Source: Eggerthella sp. CAG:368
GTDB taxonomy: Bacteria > Actinomycetota > Coriobacteriia > Coriobacteriales > Eggerthellaceae
Assembly (NCBI GenBank): GCA_000434775.1
Contig: FR895491.1
Location: forward strand, 66,750 to 87,009
Length of the DNA stretch: 20,260 bases
Direction of reading: 5' to 3'
Part shown: positions 1-7,543 of the stretch, one piece after another
Position numbering within the stretch: position 1 is the first letter of the stretch
How the letters are laid out: each line of letters opens with the position of its first letter
Translations under genes and position numbers: made by a program
The notes under the pieces: model-generated
What the model was told of the DNA's origin: nothing
Databases searched by the model: none
What the model saw: the letters and a program-made list of their open reading frames with translations, nothing else

Positions 1-544
1 CTACGGCAGCCCTAACAGCGTTACTCCGTTCTTTTTCGGAAAATCCTCTGTTGCGTCCGCATATTTCTACACTGGTGGCAAGACGTTTGATGTCCCATTC
101 CCAAGGTCCGCGTGCGGTTTCATCAAAATCGTTAATATCAAAAACTAGATGACGTTCGGGTGATTGAAAGAATCCAAAGTTTGAAATGTGGGCATCGCCA
201 CATGCTTGAACATTCAGTCCGGTGCTTGGGGTAGTTGCAAGGTCGCTCGCCATAAGAATGGCACTTCCTCGAAAGAAGGCAAATGGAGAGGCGGCCATGC
301 GCTCGTGGCGGATAGGAAGCAATTCTGAAACGCGTGTGGTCTCCTGGCTTTTAATGAGATCCATCGGGTTTAAACGATAAAGGGAAGGTTCCCATGTTGC
401 ATGTGATGTTCGAGGTACCTTTTTACGCAGGTTTTTACCGCGTTCTCTGCTCTCTTCGGCGGATTCTTTGTTTTCGTGAGCGAGTAGCTCTTTAATTTCT
501 TCGCGAAGTGCATTTTTCGTTTGCTCGATTTTTTCTAAAAGCAT
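1..544 (-). CDS. DUF2252 family protein, N-terminal part (cut by window start)
   Basis: The reverse strand reads open from an ATG at 544 to base 1, giving 181 residues with no stop, so the C-terminal part lies outside the window. A good ribosome site (AAGGGG) sits about 6 bases upstream of the ATG. The first 45 residues are charged and helical. Then come the family hallmarks: FRGSAILMASDL, CGDAHISNFGFF, and FDINDFDETARGPWEWDIKR. The GDAHxxNF and later DFD motifs resemble the catalytic loop and metal-binding motifs of aminoglycoside phosphotransferase/choline kinase folds, so a kinase-like fold is likely. The substrate of DUF2252 proteins is not known to me. The family assignment is strong; any enzymatic role is inference. 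The gene is divergent from the aldo/keto reductase at 831. Confidence 0.88.
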   Translation of the reverse strand, partial: MLLEKIEQTKNALREEIKELLAHENKESAEESRERGKNLRKKVPRTSHATWEPSLYRLNPMDLIKSQETTRVSELLPIRHERMAASPFAFFRGSAILMASDLATTPSTGLNVQACGDAHISNFGFFQSPERHLVFDINDFDETARGPWEWDIKRLATSVEICGRNRGFSEKERSNAVRAAV

Positions 545-830
545 GCTAATTCCCCTTATCCCTCATTGCTTTGATTCATAATTGATAGCATACAAGTTCA
601 AGAAGGTAGTGCGCAATTTTGTTTGCGTTTGATTAAGAAGAGCCCGACGCGTGTTGGCGAAGAACGCCTATCGGCAAAACACCTTGCTGGTAGGGGGTTT
701 ACTTATGAAAACAGTGTTTGGATAACAGGGCAGCGTGCTAAAAGTGAAGAAGTAAAAGCAACACGCCAATGGTGAAGTAACAAGGCAATGCGTTAATAAC
801 GAAGCAGCTGGGTAAGGAGTAAGCGAAGCA

Positions 831-2021
831 ATGCAATACAGGAAAGATGTTCGAAGCGGAAATGAACTTTCTGTTTTAGGGTTTGGATGCATGCGTTTTC
901 CCAGCAGTGTTCCAGGAGCGATTGACGAAAAGGCTACAGAAAAACTTATTCTTCAAGCACTTGATCAAGGAATAAATTATTTTGATACCGCCTATATTTA
1001 TCCCAATAGCGAGCATGTTTTAGGCTCGATCATCGAGCGAAATGCAATTCGCGAAAAAATGCTTATTGCAACTAAACTTCCTCATCAATCTTGCAAGAAA
1101 AGAGAAGATTTTGATAGGTATTTGAGCACGCAGCTTGAACGGCTCAAAACGGACCATATTGATTACTACCTAATCCACAATGTAACGAGCTTGGCCGAGT
1201 GGAAGCGTCTGCTGTCTTTGGGAATTGAGGTATGGATTTCTGAACAAAAACGATGCGGAGCAATTAGGCAAATTGGCTTTTCTTTTCACGGTTCCCAGGC
1301 GGAGTTTGCGCCATTGCTTGAAGCGTACGATTGGGATTTTGTTCAAATTCAGTACAACTATATGAATGAGAATTATCAGGCGGGCAAGTCGGGGTTGTTG
1401 CTTGTGGCTGAAAAGGGTTTACCTGTGATAATCATGGAGCCCTTGTTGGGAGGAAAGCTCGCAACGGGGCTTCCGAAGGGGGCTAAAGAAGTGCTGCAGC
1501 GTGCGGATTCTAGCTTGAGTCCTGCCGAGTGGGCTCTTCGTTGGTTGTGGGATCAGCCTGAAGTAACGGTTGTTTTGTCTGGTATGAACACTGCCGATCA
1601 GATTGAGCAGAATGCAGCTCTTGCAAGTAGGGTTACCCCTGGCTCGATGAATAAAGAAGACCAACAAGCTATCAATCATGTTATTGAGGTTTTTAACAAG
1701 AGCTATAAAGTGCCGTGTACAGGGTGTAATTATTGTCTACCCTGTCCTAAGGGTATCAATATCCCCGCGGCCTTTGCTGCCTATAACGCATCGTATGTTT
1801 TTGGTTGGTATCAGGGGGTAAAGGCTCATACGCTTAGTGCGGGTTCAACGAGTGACAAGCCTCACTACCTTGCTGACTGTGTTGATTGTGGCGCCTGCGC
1901 GAAGAAATGTCCGCAGCATATTGCGATCCCCGAAGAGCTAAAGAAAGCACGTAGGCGAGTTGAGCCAAAGTTTTTAGCACCCATCATGAGTGCAGCGCGT
2001 AAGTCTATGAGTAAATGGTGA
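831..2021 (+). CDS. Aldo/keto reductase with C-terminal two-cluster [4Fe-4S] motif region
   Basis: A 396-residue protein of the ferredoxin-containing aldo/keto reductase group. The N-terminal TIM-barrel part shows LGFGCMRFP (16-24), then FDTAYIYP with the expected Asp52 and Tyr57, Lys82, and His116 in DYYLIHN, a complete AKR catalytic tetrad. The C-terminal part carries two cysteine motifs typical of this subgroup: C296-x2-C-x2-C-x2-CP (CTGCNYCLPCP) and C350-x2-C-x2-C-x3-CP (CVDCGACAKKCP), consistent with two [4Fe-4S] clusters. It probably reduces carbonyls in the cytoplasm using NAD(P)H or ferredoxin-type electron transfer. The substrate cannot be read from sequence. The start is supported by AAGGAG at 814-819. 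It is a single gene, convergent with the CarD-like gene at 2150. Confidence 0.93.
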   Translation: MQYRKDVRSGNELSVLGFGCMRFPSSVPGAIDEKATEKLILQALDQGINYFDTAYIYPNSEHVLGSIIERNAIREKMLIATKLPHQSCKKREDFDRYLSTQLERLKTDHIDYYLIHNVTSLAEWKRLLSLGIEVWISEQKRCGAIRQIGFSFHGSQAEFAPLLEAYDWDFVQIQYNYMNENYQAGKSGLLLVAEKGLPVIIMEPLLGGKLATGLPKGAKEVLQRADSSLSPAEWALRWLWDQPEVTVVLSGMNTADQIEQNAALASRVTPGSMNKEDQQAINHVIEVFNKSYKVPCTGCNYCLPCPKGINIPAAFAAYNASYVFGWYQGVKAHTLSAGSTSDKPHYLADCVDCGACAKKCPQHIAIPEELKKARRRVEPKFLAPIMSAARKSMSKW

Positions 2022-2038
2022 GAGTTTTAGCGCGTACA

Positions 2039-2113
2039 GACGGAGGCTTGTCAGCGATAAAGGAAAGAAAGAAGTGGTGGGAGGTTTATCGCTTAAAGCA
2101 TGTTCTGTCCGTC
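2039..2113. terminator. Nested inverted repeats between convergent genes, possible terminator
   Basis: A perfect 9-base inverted repeat AGCGATAAA (2053-2061) / TTTATCGCT (2085-2093) lies inside an outer 6-base pair GACGGA (2039-2044) / TCCGTC (2108-2113). It sits between the 3' ends of the aldo/keto reductase and the CarD-like gene, where a shared terminator is expected. There is no clear T-run on either side, so termination is only a guess. Confidence 0.3.
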
Positions 2114-2149
2114 GCAAGGCTATTGTAAAAAACGAAGCTGAAGAAAACC

Positions 2150-2689
2150 TTAAAGCGTGTTATTTTTGATTTCTTGGACTCTATTTGCGAGGTAATCTTT
2201 GATTTTATCTCGGTCGATATCAAGCGCAACCGCTAGTTCGTCACAGAGCATACGCTCTACCGTGTCAAAATATTTTTTATCGGTCATGGTAATTTTTCTG
2301 CCCATTTCTTCACGTTTGATGCAGTGTTCGTGAACCGACTTTAAAATAGGAAGCATGTCTTCCAAATCGGCAGATTTCAATCTGCGATCGTATTCTTCTT
2401 TAATTCTTCGCTCTACCAAGGCAGAAGTTCCTGCATTTTTGGCAAGAGCTTTTTCATCGATAGGTTCTGCAAAAGGTATTTTGTCGATAAGGGCGAGTGC
2501 TTGCTCCTTGGTCATAACGCTTCTGCAAGCAGGCGGCTCCGCCTTCGAGATGGCAATGTAGAGCTTGAGCGTATTTTCAAACAGAGTATGAAGCTCAAAG
2601 TAGTCTTCGTTGTCAAAGTAGTTTTCACGCACTTTAGCAATTTTGCAAACGTGATGCCTGTATACAACAATGTCGCCAATAGAAAACAT
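2150..2689 (-). CDS. CarD family transcriptional regulator
   Basis: A 179-residue protein. The ATG at 2689 is chosen because the product then begins MFSIGDIVVYRHHVCKI, the start of the CarD/TRCF RNA-polymerase interaction domain (about residues 1-60, ending in DYFELHTLFENTLKLYI). GGGG lies about 6 bases upstream, and the extra 25 residues of the longer reading have no family resemblance. The remaining 110 residues are helical and charged, matching the C-terminal DNA-binding module (KREEMGRKITMTDKKYFDTVERML). CarD proteins bind the RNA polymerase beta subunit and stabilise open promoter complexes. Coriobacteria tend to carry several such genes, so this may be a specialised paralogue. Its targets are unknown. 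The family is clear; the exact role is inferred. Confidence 0.88.
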   Translation of the reverse strand: MFSIGDIVVYRHHVCKIAKVRENYFDNEDYFELHTLFENTLKLYIAISKAEPPACRSVMTKEQALALIDKIPFAEPIDEKALAKNAGTSALVERRIKEEYDRRLKSADLEDMLPILKSVHEHCIKREEMGRKITMTDKKYFDTVERMLCDELAVALDIDRDKIKDYLANRVQEIKNNTL

Positions 2690-3337
2690 GAATACCCCAA
2701 TCTGAATGAATGACGAATGAGAATCCGTCGCGCCAACGAAGACCCGAAGCTTAAGGGAGTGCAAAGGGGAACAGAAGACGTCGCAGATAGTGATTTTATT
2801 TTAGCACCGCCCGGCAGCTCCTATCAAAAAATGAACATATGACAAACTTGGGATTTAATTGTGTATGAATAAGCAAAGTATAAGCTGATTCTTTGTATGG
2901 GGCGGATGATTGGAATAGTTGCATGTTTTAGCACCGTGCGGCGCCGCTCGTGTTATCGCTGTTGTTATTGCGACTGTTGTTTTTGCGAATAAGGTGATTG
3001 TATCTTGGACGTGTGGCGCGAGGGCAGTGCGCTTTATGCTCGGACAATACCCTCTGGCTCCGTTGTCTGGTCGATCGAAAAAGCTGGTGGGGTTCTCGTT
3101 AGCTTTGTTAACGTATCTTTGACAAGTTTTTGTGTTATCGGTGTGCTGCTCCATAAGCCTTGTTCTAATGGATAGGATGAGTCTTGTGTACTTAGGTATA
3201 CCTAAGTACATCTAGGTTCTTAGGTTTATATCTAAATGAGGGAAATAAGCAGCGTTGGCTTTGTGGCTAACTATTCCGTATTAGGCTGAATTTCCTTTTA
3301 GATTGATGGTAAATAGCGGTGCTTTTAGGAGCGCAGA
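2690..3337. other. Long non-coding stretch (648 bp) with short repeats and a 24-bp palindrome
   Basis: No convincing gene is seen. A candidate reading from a TTG at 2919 to 3124 (67 residues, one hydrophobic stretch RVIAVVIATVVFA) lacks a ribosome site and recognisable similarity. A 17-base imperfect direct repeat is present: TTTTAGCACCG followed by CCCGGC at 2799-2815 and by TGCGGC at 2926-2942 (15 of 17 identical). The second copy runs into a 10-base palindrome GCGGCGCCGC (2938-2947). The stretch separates the divergent CarD-like gene and the gene at 3338, so it should contain both promoters. The region could hold a decayed gene or an untranslated RNA, but nothing proves either. Confidence 0.5.
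3187..3210. promoter_or_regulatory. 24-bp perfect palindrome, candidate operator
   Basis: Each half reads TGTACTTAGGTA toward the centre, giving perfect two-fold symmetry over 24 bases. A further half-site CTTAGGT follows at 3219-3225. TTAGG/CCTAA half-sites are the building blocks of metal-responsive DtxR/MntR-type operators, but the spacing here is shorter than the classic 19-bp iron box. It lies 128 bases upstream of the gene at 3338 and 498 bases from the CarD-like start, so it more likely controls the former. Confidence 0.5.
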
Positions 3338-4534
3338 ATGACTGATAAAAAGAATGATACGAACGAGAAAAAAGAAGACGCAGCCACCGAGCGTGCGCGT
3401 GAAATAGTTAACGCGATGTTTGAAGGAAAGTCTACCTTGGCAAATTCAGCCACTTCGAAGGAAGAGCTTCCTGAAGATGCTGCAAGTAAAGTTGCGGTGG
3501 TTGCGGGAAGAGCGGCAGGGAAACTTGCGGTGGGTTTTGGTAAGGCGGCGCGTACGGTTTCAGGAAATGCGGTTGCTGTAAATAACAAAGAAGCAGCTGC
3601 TAAGAAGAAGGCACGTGTTGCTGTTAATGGTTCGAGCGCTGTTAAGAAACGCGCGCACGGAAAGGCGGATAGGTCTACCTCAAGTAAGCCCGAAGCTGAA
3701 AAACGCGCTGGTAAAGAAAAAGAAACTTCTGCCATGAATCCTTCCAAGAAGGCTTGCGATGCAGTCAATAAAGAAAAAGTGATTTCCAACAAGCCCTCTG
3801 AACCTAAGGCTGAGCAGGAAAACGGGGCACTCGAAGAGAAAACGCAAGTTATTCAGCGTCAGGGGGATGTACCGTTTCGGAATGATGCTGCCCAAGAAAA
3901 GAGCCACAGCTCTGCAGCTAAGAATATTCAGGGGAACAAGGCGGAAGCTGCTTCGAAAAGCCTCAAAACAGAAGTGGTAAAGCATTCAGCTATTGCCGAA
4001 AGAACAAAAGTTGTGTCCGCAAAAAACACCAGGAATACTGGGTTGGCTTCAAGCGCTGCTAGTGCATTTGCGTCGCTTGTTCAAGTTCCTGTCAATCGTC
4101 ATGCAGCAAAAAAAGAAGCACAGGAAGCGGTAAAAGAGGAGCGTCGCTCTGTTTTGGAGAGCGCCGATTACACCTCTTCATATAAGGCCTACCAAAAAAT
4201 GCTCACTAAGGGCGGTGCTCGAAAGAGTGGGGTGCTCGTAGAACTTCACAACACTCCCGGATGCTATGCAGTTGCAACATATCCTCCCAAACTTAAATGG
4301 GATAGGGATTTGGCAAGCTATATCGATATTTATGTGGGAATGTCTGCTCGCGCGGGAGAGGGCATTCTTGAGTGCTGCTCGCGGCAGGGTTGTGCCGATG
4401 TATATGCCGATATCAAATACAAGCAAAATGTCCAAATCTTCATTTTTAGCTGCGGCGAAGATGAACTTGAAGGCTTGCAGGAGGAGTTGATTCAAGAGCT
4501 TGGTGCTAACGAGTCATACAACGCCTTGCTTTAG
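3338..4534 (+). CDS. Lys/Ala/Glu-rich protein with C-terminal GIY-YIG-like domain
   Basis: A 398-residue protein with AGGAG 6 bases before the ATG. Residues 1 to about 270 are a low-complexity tail rich in Lys, Ala, Glu and Ser, probably disordered and strongly basic, able to bind nucleic acid. The last 120 residues look folded. They contain PGCYAVATYPP (GCY at 308-310 in the place of GIY), IDIYVGMSARAGEG (YVG at 332-334 in the place of YIG, followed by Arg338), and a C-terminal helix LEGLQEELIQEL with Glu382/383/387, then Tyr394-Asn395. The order Tyr - YxG - Arg - Glu - YN is that of GIY-YIG nucleases. This is my pattern match and is weak. If correct, it would be a DNA-acting nuclease on a long tether. 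No signal peptide is seen, and it has no operon partner. Confidence 0.5.
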   Translation: MTDKKNDTNEKKEDAATERAREIVNAMFEGKSTLANSATSKEELPEDAASKVAVVAGRAAGKLAVGFGKAARTVSGNAVAVNNKEAAAKKKARVAVNGSSAVKKRAHGKADRSTSSKPEAEKRAGKEKETSAMNPSKKACDAVNKEKVISNKPSEPKAEQENGALEEKTQVIQRQGDVPFRNDAAQEKSHSSAAKNIQGNKAEAASKSLKTEVVKHSAIAERTKVVSAKNTRNTGLASSAASAFASLVQVPVNRHAAKKEAQEAVKEERRSVLESADYTSSYKAYQKMLTKGGARKSGVLVELHNTPGCYAVATYPPKLKWDRDLASYIDIYVGMSARAGEGILECCSRQGCADVYADIKYKQNVQIFIFSCGEDELEGLQEELIQELGANESYNALL

Positions 4535-4538
4535 GATT

Positions 4539-4925
4539 TCACTTATTTGCCGAGAAGAACGCCTCGGCAATGCGAGCGCTTTCGGCGGCGTCTTTGGCAT
4601 ACCAGGTTGCACCTATGGTTTCTGCGTATTCGGGAGTTAAGACGGCTCCTTCTACGAAGGTTTTTGCATCAGGTATTTCTTCTTTGAGCAAATTAATCGT
4701 TTGTTCCATGGCTTTGACGGTGGTTGTCATGAGTGCTGAAAGACCAATGAGTCGAATGTTTTGCTCTTTAGCTATACGCACTATTTCATGGGGATCAACA
4801 TCGCGGCCAAGATCGACCACGCGGTATTCGTAGTTTTCTAGAAGCATCTTAACGATGTTTAGTGTCTTGTTCTGATTGTTTGCTACTGCGAAAAATAATT
4901 GACCCTTATGCGTGCTGTGTAACAA
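4539..4925 (-). CDS. Stand-alone, degenerate cobalamin-binding (B12) domain protein
   Basis: About 128 residues if translation starts at the TTG at 4925, which has GGAAGA 8-9 bases upstream and overlaps the end of the CoA-transferase gene by 20 bases. The longer reading to 5045 runs over that gene and has no family resemblance. The sequence NIVKMLLENYEYRVVDLGRDV, then IGLSALMTTTVKAMEQTI and LTPEYAETIGATWYAKDA, clearly matches the Rossmann-like B12 domain of corrinoid methyltransferases and their partners. However, the DxHxxG loop that supplies the cobalt-ligating His is replaced by NNQNKTLN, and the usual VGGA is VEGA. The N-terminal helical cap and any methyltransferase domain are missing. 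It may be a remnant of a larger methyltransferase or a small protein with a changed role. Confidence 0.65.
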   Translation of the reverse strand: MLHSTHKGQLFFAVANNQNKTLNIVKMLLENYEYRVVDLGRDVDPHEIVRIAKEQNIRLIGLSALMTTTVKAMEQTINLLKEEIPDAKTFVEGAVLTPEYAETIGATWYAKDAAESARIAEAFFSANK

Positions 4926-6129
4926 CGCCAGTTTCTTCCCATGCGGTAATTTGATCGTTTGAATAGCCGTATTCGCGTAGCACTTCTTCGGTGTCGGCGC
5001 CAATACCACGTGAGGTAACCAAAGGGGCGGTGCCGATGGAGTCAAGACGGCAGGGCGGGTGAATCAAAATAGCTTCATCGCCTGTTGGGTAAGTGACGCG
5101 TTCGGCGTATTCGTTGTCCCAAATTTCAGGATCATTCAAAACGTCGGCGGATTCATACATAGGACCAAAAGCAATGTCGTTTTCGGTAAGGATAACTTCC
5201 CATTCAGCCATTGTTTTTTGCGCGAGGGCTTCTTCGATAATATTGACGAACTCTTCATGGTGATGGGCGCGCATATAGTCCATCTTGCAATAACGTTCGT
5301 CATCTATTAAATCGCCGCGTCCGATTGTTTCCATAAAGTGGTTGTATCCTAGTTCAGGTGCGGCAACGCAGAATTGGATCCATTTTTCGTCACTTGTTTT
5401 GTATGTTGAGTTAAAGGGATTCGAGACTGTTCTGCGGGAAGTGGGCAGTTGGTAACCTTTGTATTGAGCAGCTGTGTGCGCCAAACTCATTACGTACACA
5501 CCAACTGAGTTCAGGCTTACAACCACACGATCACCCACACCAGTGCGCTCAGCGCCAACCAAAGCTGCGGCAATTCCCCCTGCAAGTGCAAGTCCTGTTT
5601 GTAAATCACCGAAGCCAGGGCCTCCAATCATTGGAGAGCCACCTTTTTCATAGAGGGAGCCGCCAACGCCTGAACGAGCATGGTAGGCCGTATAGTCGTA
5701 ACCAGGGCTATCTTTCATAGAGCCATGTTCGCCGTATCCGCGGCAATGACCGTATACGAGTTTAGGGAATTTTGCGTGAAGCGTTTCCCAGTCAATGCCG
5801 AGCTTTTTTAGAGCTTTGTCGCGGGCGCTGGTAATGAAGGCGTTTGCATCTTCGAGCATTTTATAGAGGATTTCCTTACCTTCATCGGTGCGAAGATCAA
5901 TTACCACGAAGCGCTTGTTTACACCAACCAGGTCAAAACAAGGGTTGTACAGATCACTTTCGCCAGGCATGGAGTATACATTCCAGTTTGTGCGATAGTC
6001 ATCACCCGTTGCGGGTTCAATTTTAATAACATCCGCACCCCAGTCAGCCAAAAGCCGAACGCCTGATGGTGCGGCCACGTAGGTTGCAAATTCAATAACT
6101 TTATAGCCTGAAAGTGGTCCCTTACTCAT
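4906..6129 (-). CDS. Class III CoA-transferase (CaiB/BaiF/FldA family)
   Basis: A 407-residue protein, of normal family length. The ATG at 6129 is chosen over the upstream one because AAGGAG lies 8 bases before it and the product begins MSKGPLSGYKVIEFATYVAAP, the usual family N-terminus. Further hallmarks are LLADWGADVIKIEPATGDDYR (27-46), VIDLRTDEGKEIL, and PGFGDLQTGLALAGGIAAAL, where Asp175 corresponds to the nucleophilic Asp that carries the covalent CoA-ester intermediate. These enzymes move CoA between carboxylic acids in the cytoplasm: carnitine, bile acids, aryl-lactates or oxalate in known members. The substrate here cannot be told. The gene is probably co-transcribed with the B12-domain gene downstream and is divergent from a LysR gene, its likely regulator. 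Confidence 0.93.
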   Translation of the reverse strand: MSKGPLSGYKVIEFATYVAAPSGVRLLADWGADVIKIEPATGDDYRTNWNVYSMPGESDLYNPCFDLVGVNKRFVVIDLRTDEGKEILYKMLEDANAFITSARDKALKKLGIDWETLHAKFPKLVYGHCRGYGEHGSMKDSPGYDYTAYHARSGVGGSLYEKGGSPMIGGPGFGDLQTGLALAGGIAAALVGAERTGVGDRVVVSLNSVGVYVMSLAHTAAQYKGYQLPTSRRTVSNPFNSTYKTSDEKWIQFCVAAPELGYNHFMETIGRGDLIDDERYCKMDYMRAHHHEEFVNIIEEALAQKTMAEWEVILTENDIAFGPMYESADVLNDPEIWDNEYAERVTYPTGDEAILIHPPCRLDSIGTAPLVTSRGIGADTEEVLREYGYSNDQITAWEETGVVTQHA

Positions 6130-6524
6130 TGTGGTATCTCCTTTTTTGCGCCACGAAGCTTGCTTCAAATTCGTCTGGAATGCCTCTTGAATCAGAAAGT
6201 AAAGCTAAGGATTTCGAAATTGAAAACGCCTCTGTTTTTTAATGCGCTCGCTTTGTTTTTCGAGCTCAAAAAAGATGATATTTAGTTCTTAAAAAGGTGG
6301 GAAAGTAAAAATAATCGGTAAACGGGTTAACCAATCAAATTTTTTTATTCTTTTAATAAAAGTGGGAAATTATAAGCATAATTAAGAGATTATCTCTATA
6401 GATTTATCTATTTGAATTAGGTAATTCAATATGAAAGTGAACCGATTTATAGGACATTATTGCTTTTTTGAGGTTTTTAGCTTGTTAAAATTGGATAGAT
6501 TTAATCTTTTAGCAGGTGTAACAC
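6130..6524. promoter_or_regulatory. Divergent AT-rich promoter region with abutting dyads
   Basis: This region separates the CoA-transferase and LysR starts. Four dyads lie end to end at 6368-6429: AATTAT/ATAATT (6368-6383), AGAGAT/ATCTCT (6385-6397), ATAGAT/ATCTAT (6398-6411) and TTGAATTA/TAATTCAA (6412-6429). Centres are about 13.5 to 16 bases apart. Another AT dyad, TTTTATT/AATAAAA, is at 6343-6361, and GGTTAACC is at 6325-6332. LysR proteins bind dyads with a T-N11-A core between divergent genes, so this is the expected operator zone. Confidence 0.55.
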
Positions 6525-7466
6525 ATGAGAACAGAGCATCTTTATTATTTCAAATGTTTGGCGGAAGTACTCAATTACACGCAGGCTTCGAAGCTTCTTT
6601 ATATTGGTCAACCAACGCTGTCTGCTGCAATTAAAAATCTTGAAAAAGAAGTTGGCGCAACTCTTTTTGTACGCAGTAAAGGGTCGAGGGTCGATCTAAC
6701 TGAAGCGGGAACATGCTTCTATGATCAAGTTACACTTTCTTTGAGTACGCTAGAAAAAGGTTGTTCTATCGCACAAGAACTTGATGGCTCGGTTCAAAAA
6801 ACAATTAGACTTGGGACACTTTTTGCTATGCAGGGGAAGGCCTGGTCAACTGCAGTCGCAAAATTTCGAAAAGAATGTCCAGTCGACTTTTCGCTTGAAA
6901 CTCAGTATGCCTATACGCCTGATATGCTCCGAAAATTGCGTGCGGGGGCTTTAGATGTTGCATTTTGTAGTCGTATGCCTGGAGATCATGACATGGAGCA
7001 TGTATATTGCTGGTCATTGCCCTTGGTTCTTGCGGTGCATAAAACACATCCGTTGGCAAACAAGAAAGAAATATCTCTCAATGAGCTTAAGGGGATAAGT
7101 ATTTTTACCTACAACAAGCAATCTTCGGTTTCTTCTAAGCTTGAAGAACTTGTTGATGGGTATGATCTTGACCTTAAACGCAACTATCTTGACGATTTGT
7201 GCATGTCGTCATTTGTCGCATCTGATCCAGATAGTGTTGCTTTATTTTGCTATTCATTTTTGTGTGATGTTTATGATGAGCTTGTGTGCATTCCAATTGT
7301 TGAAGCGCCGAGAGATTTCCATCTTATGTATATGACATACGTGAAAGATCGCAGAAGGCTTAAAGTAGTTCAGGAATTCATTGACTTTATGAGCGAGTAT
7401 CTTACTACCGATGAATACAAAAAGATGCACGAAGAACAGCATAGTTTTTGGATGCGCAAAGCTTGA
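6525..7466 (+). CDS. LysR family transcriptional regulator
   Basis: A 313-residue protein of standard LysR length. Residues 1-60 form the winged helix-turn-helix: LYYFKCLAEVLNYTQASKLL, then GQPTLSAAIKNLEKEVGATLFVRSKG. Residues from about 88 to 295 are the periplasmic-binding-like effector domain (IRLGTLFAMQGKAWSTAVAKF at its start, ALDVAFCSRMPGDHDMEHVY in the middle). The start is backed by AGGTG about 8 bases upstream. It is divergent from the CoA-transferase gene and most likely controls that gene and its own, in response to a small acid or a CoA-pathway intermediate. The effector is not deducible from sequence. An overlapping reading frame from an ATG at 6431 is rejected as spurious. Confidence 0.93.
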   Translation: MRTEHLYYFKCLAEVLNYTQASKLLYIGQPTLSAAIKNLEKEVGATLFVRSKGSRVDLTEAGTCFYDQVTLSLSTLEKGCSIAQELDGSVQKTIRLGTLFAMQGKAWSTAVAKFRKECPVDFSLETQYAYTPDMLRKLRAGALDVAFCSRMPGDHDMEHVYCWSLPLVLAVHKTHPLANKKEISLNELKGISIFTYNKQSSVSSKLEELVDGYDLDLKRNYLDDLCMSSFVASDPDSVALFCYSFLCDVYDELVCIPIVEAPRDFHLMYMTYVKDRRRLKVVQEFIDFMSEYLTTDEYKKMHEEQHSFWMRKA

Positions 7467-7473
7467 TGCCTAT

Positions 7474-7520
7474 GTTCAAAGCAGCTATCCGAAAACGCTC
7501 GAATAGCTGCTTGTTTGAAC
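7474..7520. terminator. Hairpin between convergent LysR and lactate dehydrogenase genes
   Basis: AAGCAGCTAT (7479-7488) pairs perfectly with ATAGCTGCTT (7503-7512). The stem extends outward through GTTCA/TGAAC with a small bulge. It lies just after the LysR stop and before the end of the minus-strand lactate dehydrogenase gene. A short CTTTT follows on the plus side. It probably works as a terminator for one or both genes. Confidence 0.55.
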
Positions 7521-7543
7521 GGCTGCTTTTAGGGGCGAGAAAA

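Noticed and set aside
668..892. Minus-strand frame upstream of the aldo/keto reductase
   Set aside because: It overlaps the real start of the reductase gene, has no ribosome site, and looks like low-complexity shadow coding.
2855..3211. Open reading frame on the minus strand, and an overlapping plus-strand one at 2919-3124
   Set aside because: Neither has a ribosome site or a recognisable family. The compositions are not protein-like, and the minus-strand frame runs into the 24-bp palindrome.
6431..6634. Possible leader peptide starting right after the four dyads
   Set aside because: No ribosome site lies before its ATG, and most of it overlaps the clear LysR gene in another frame.
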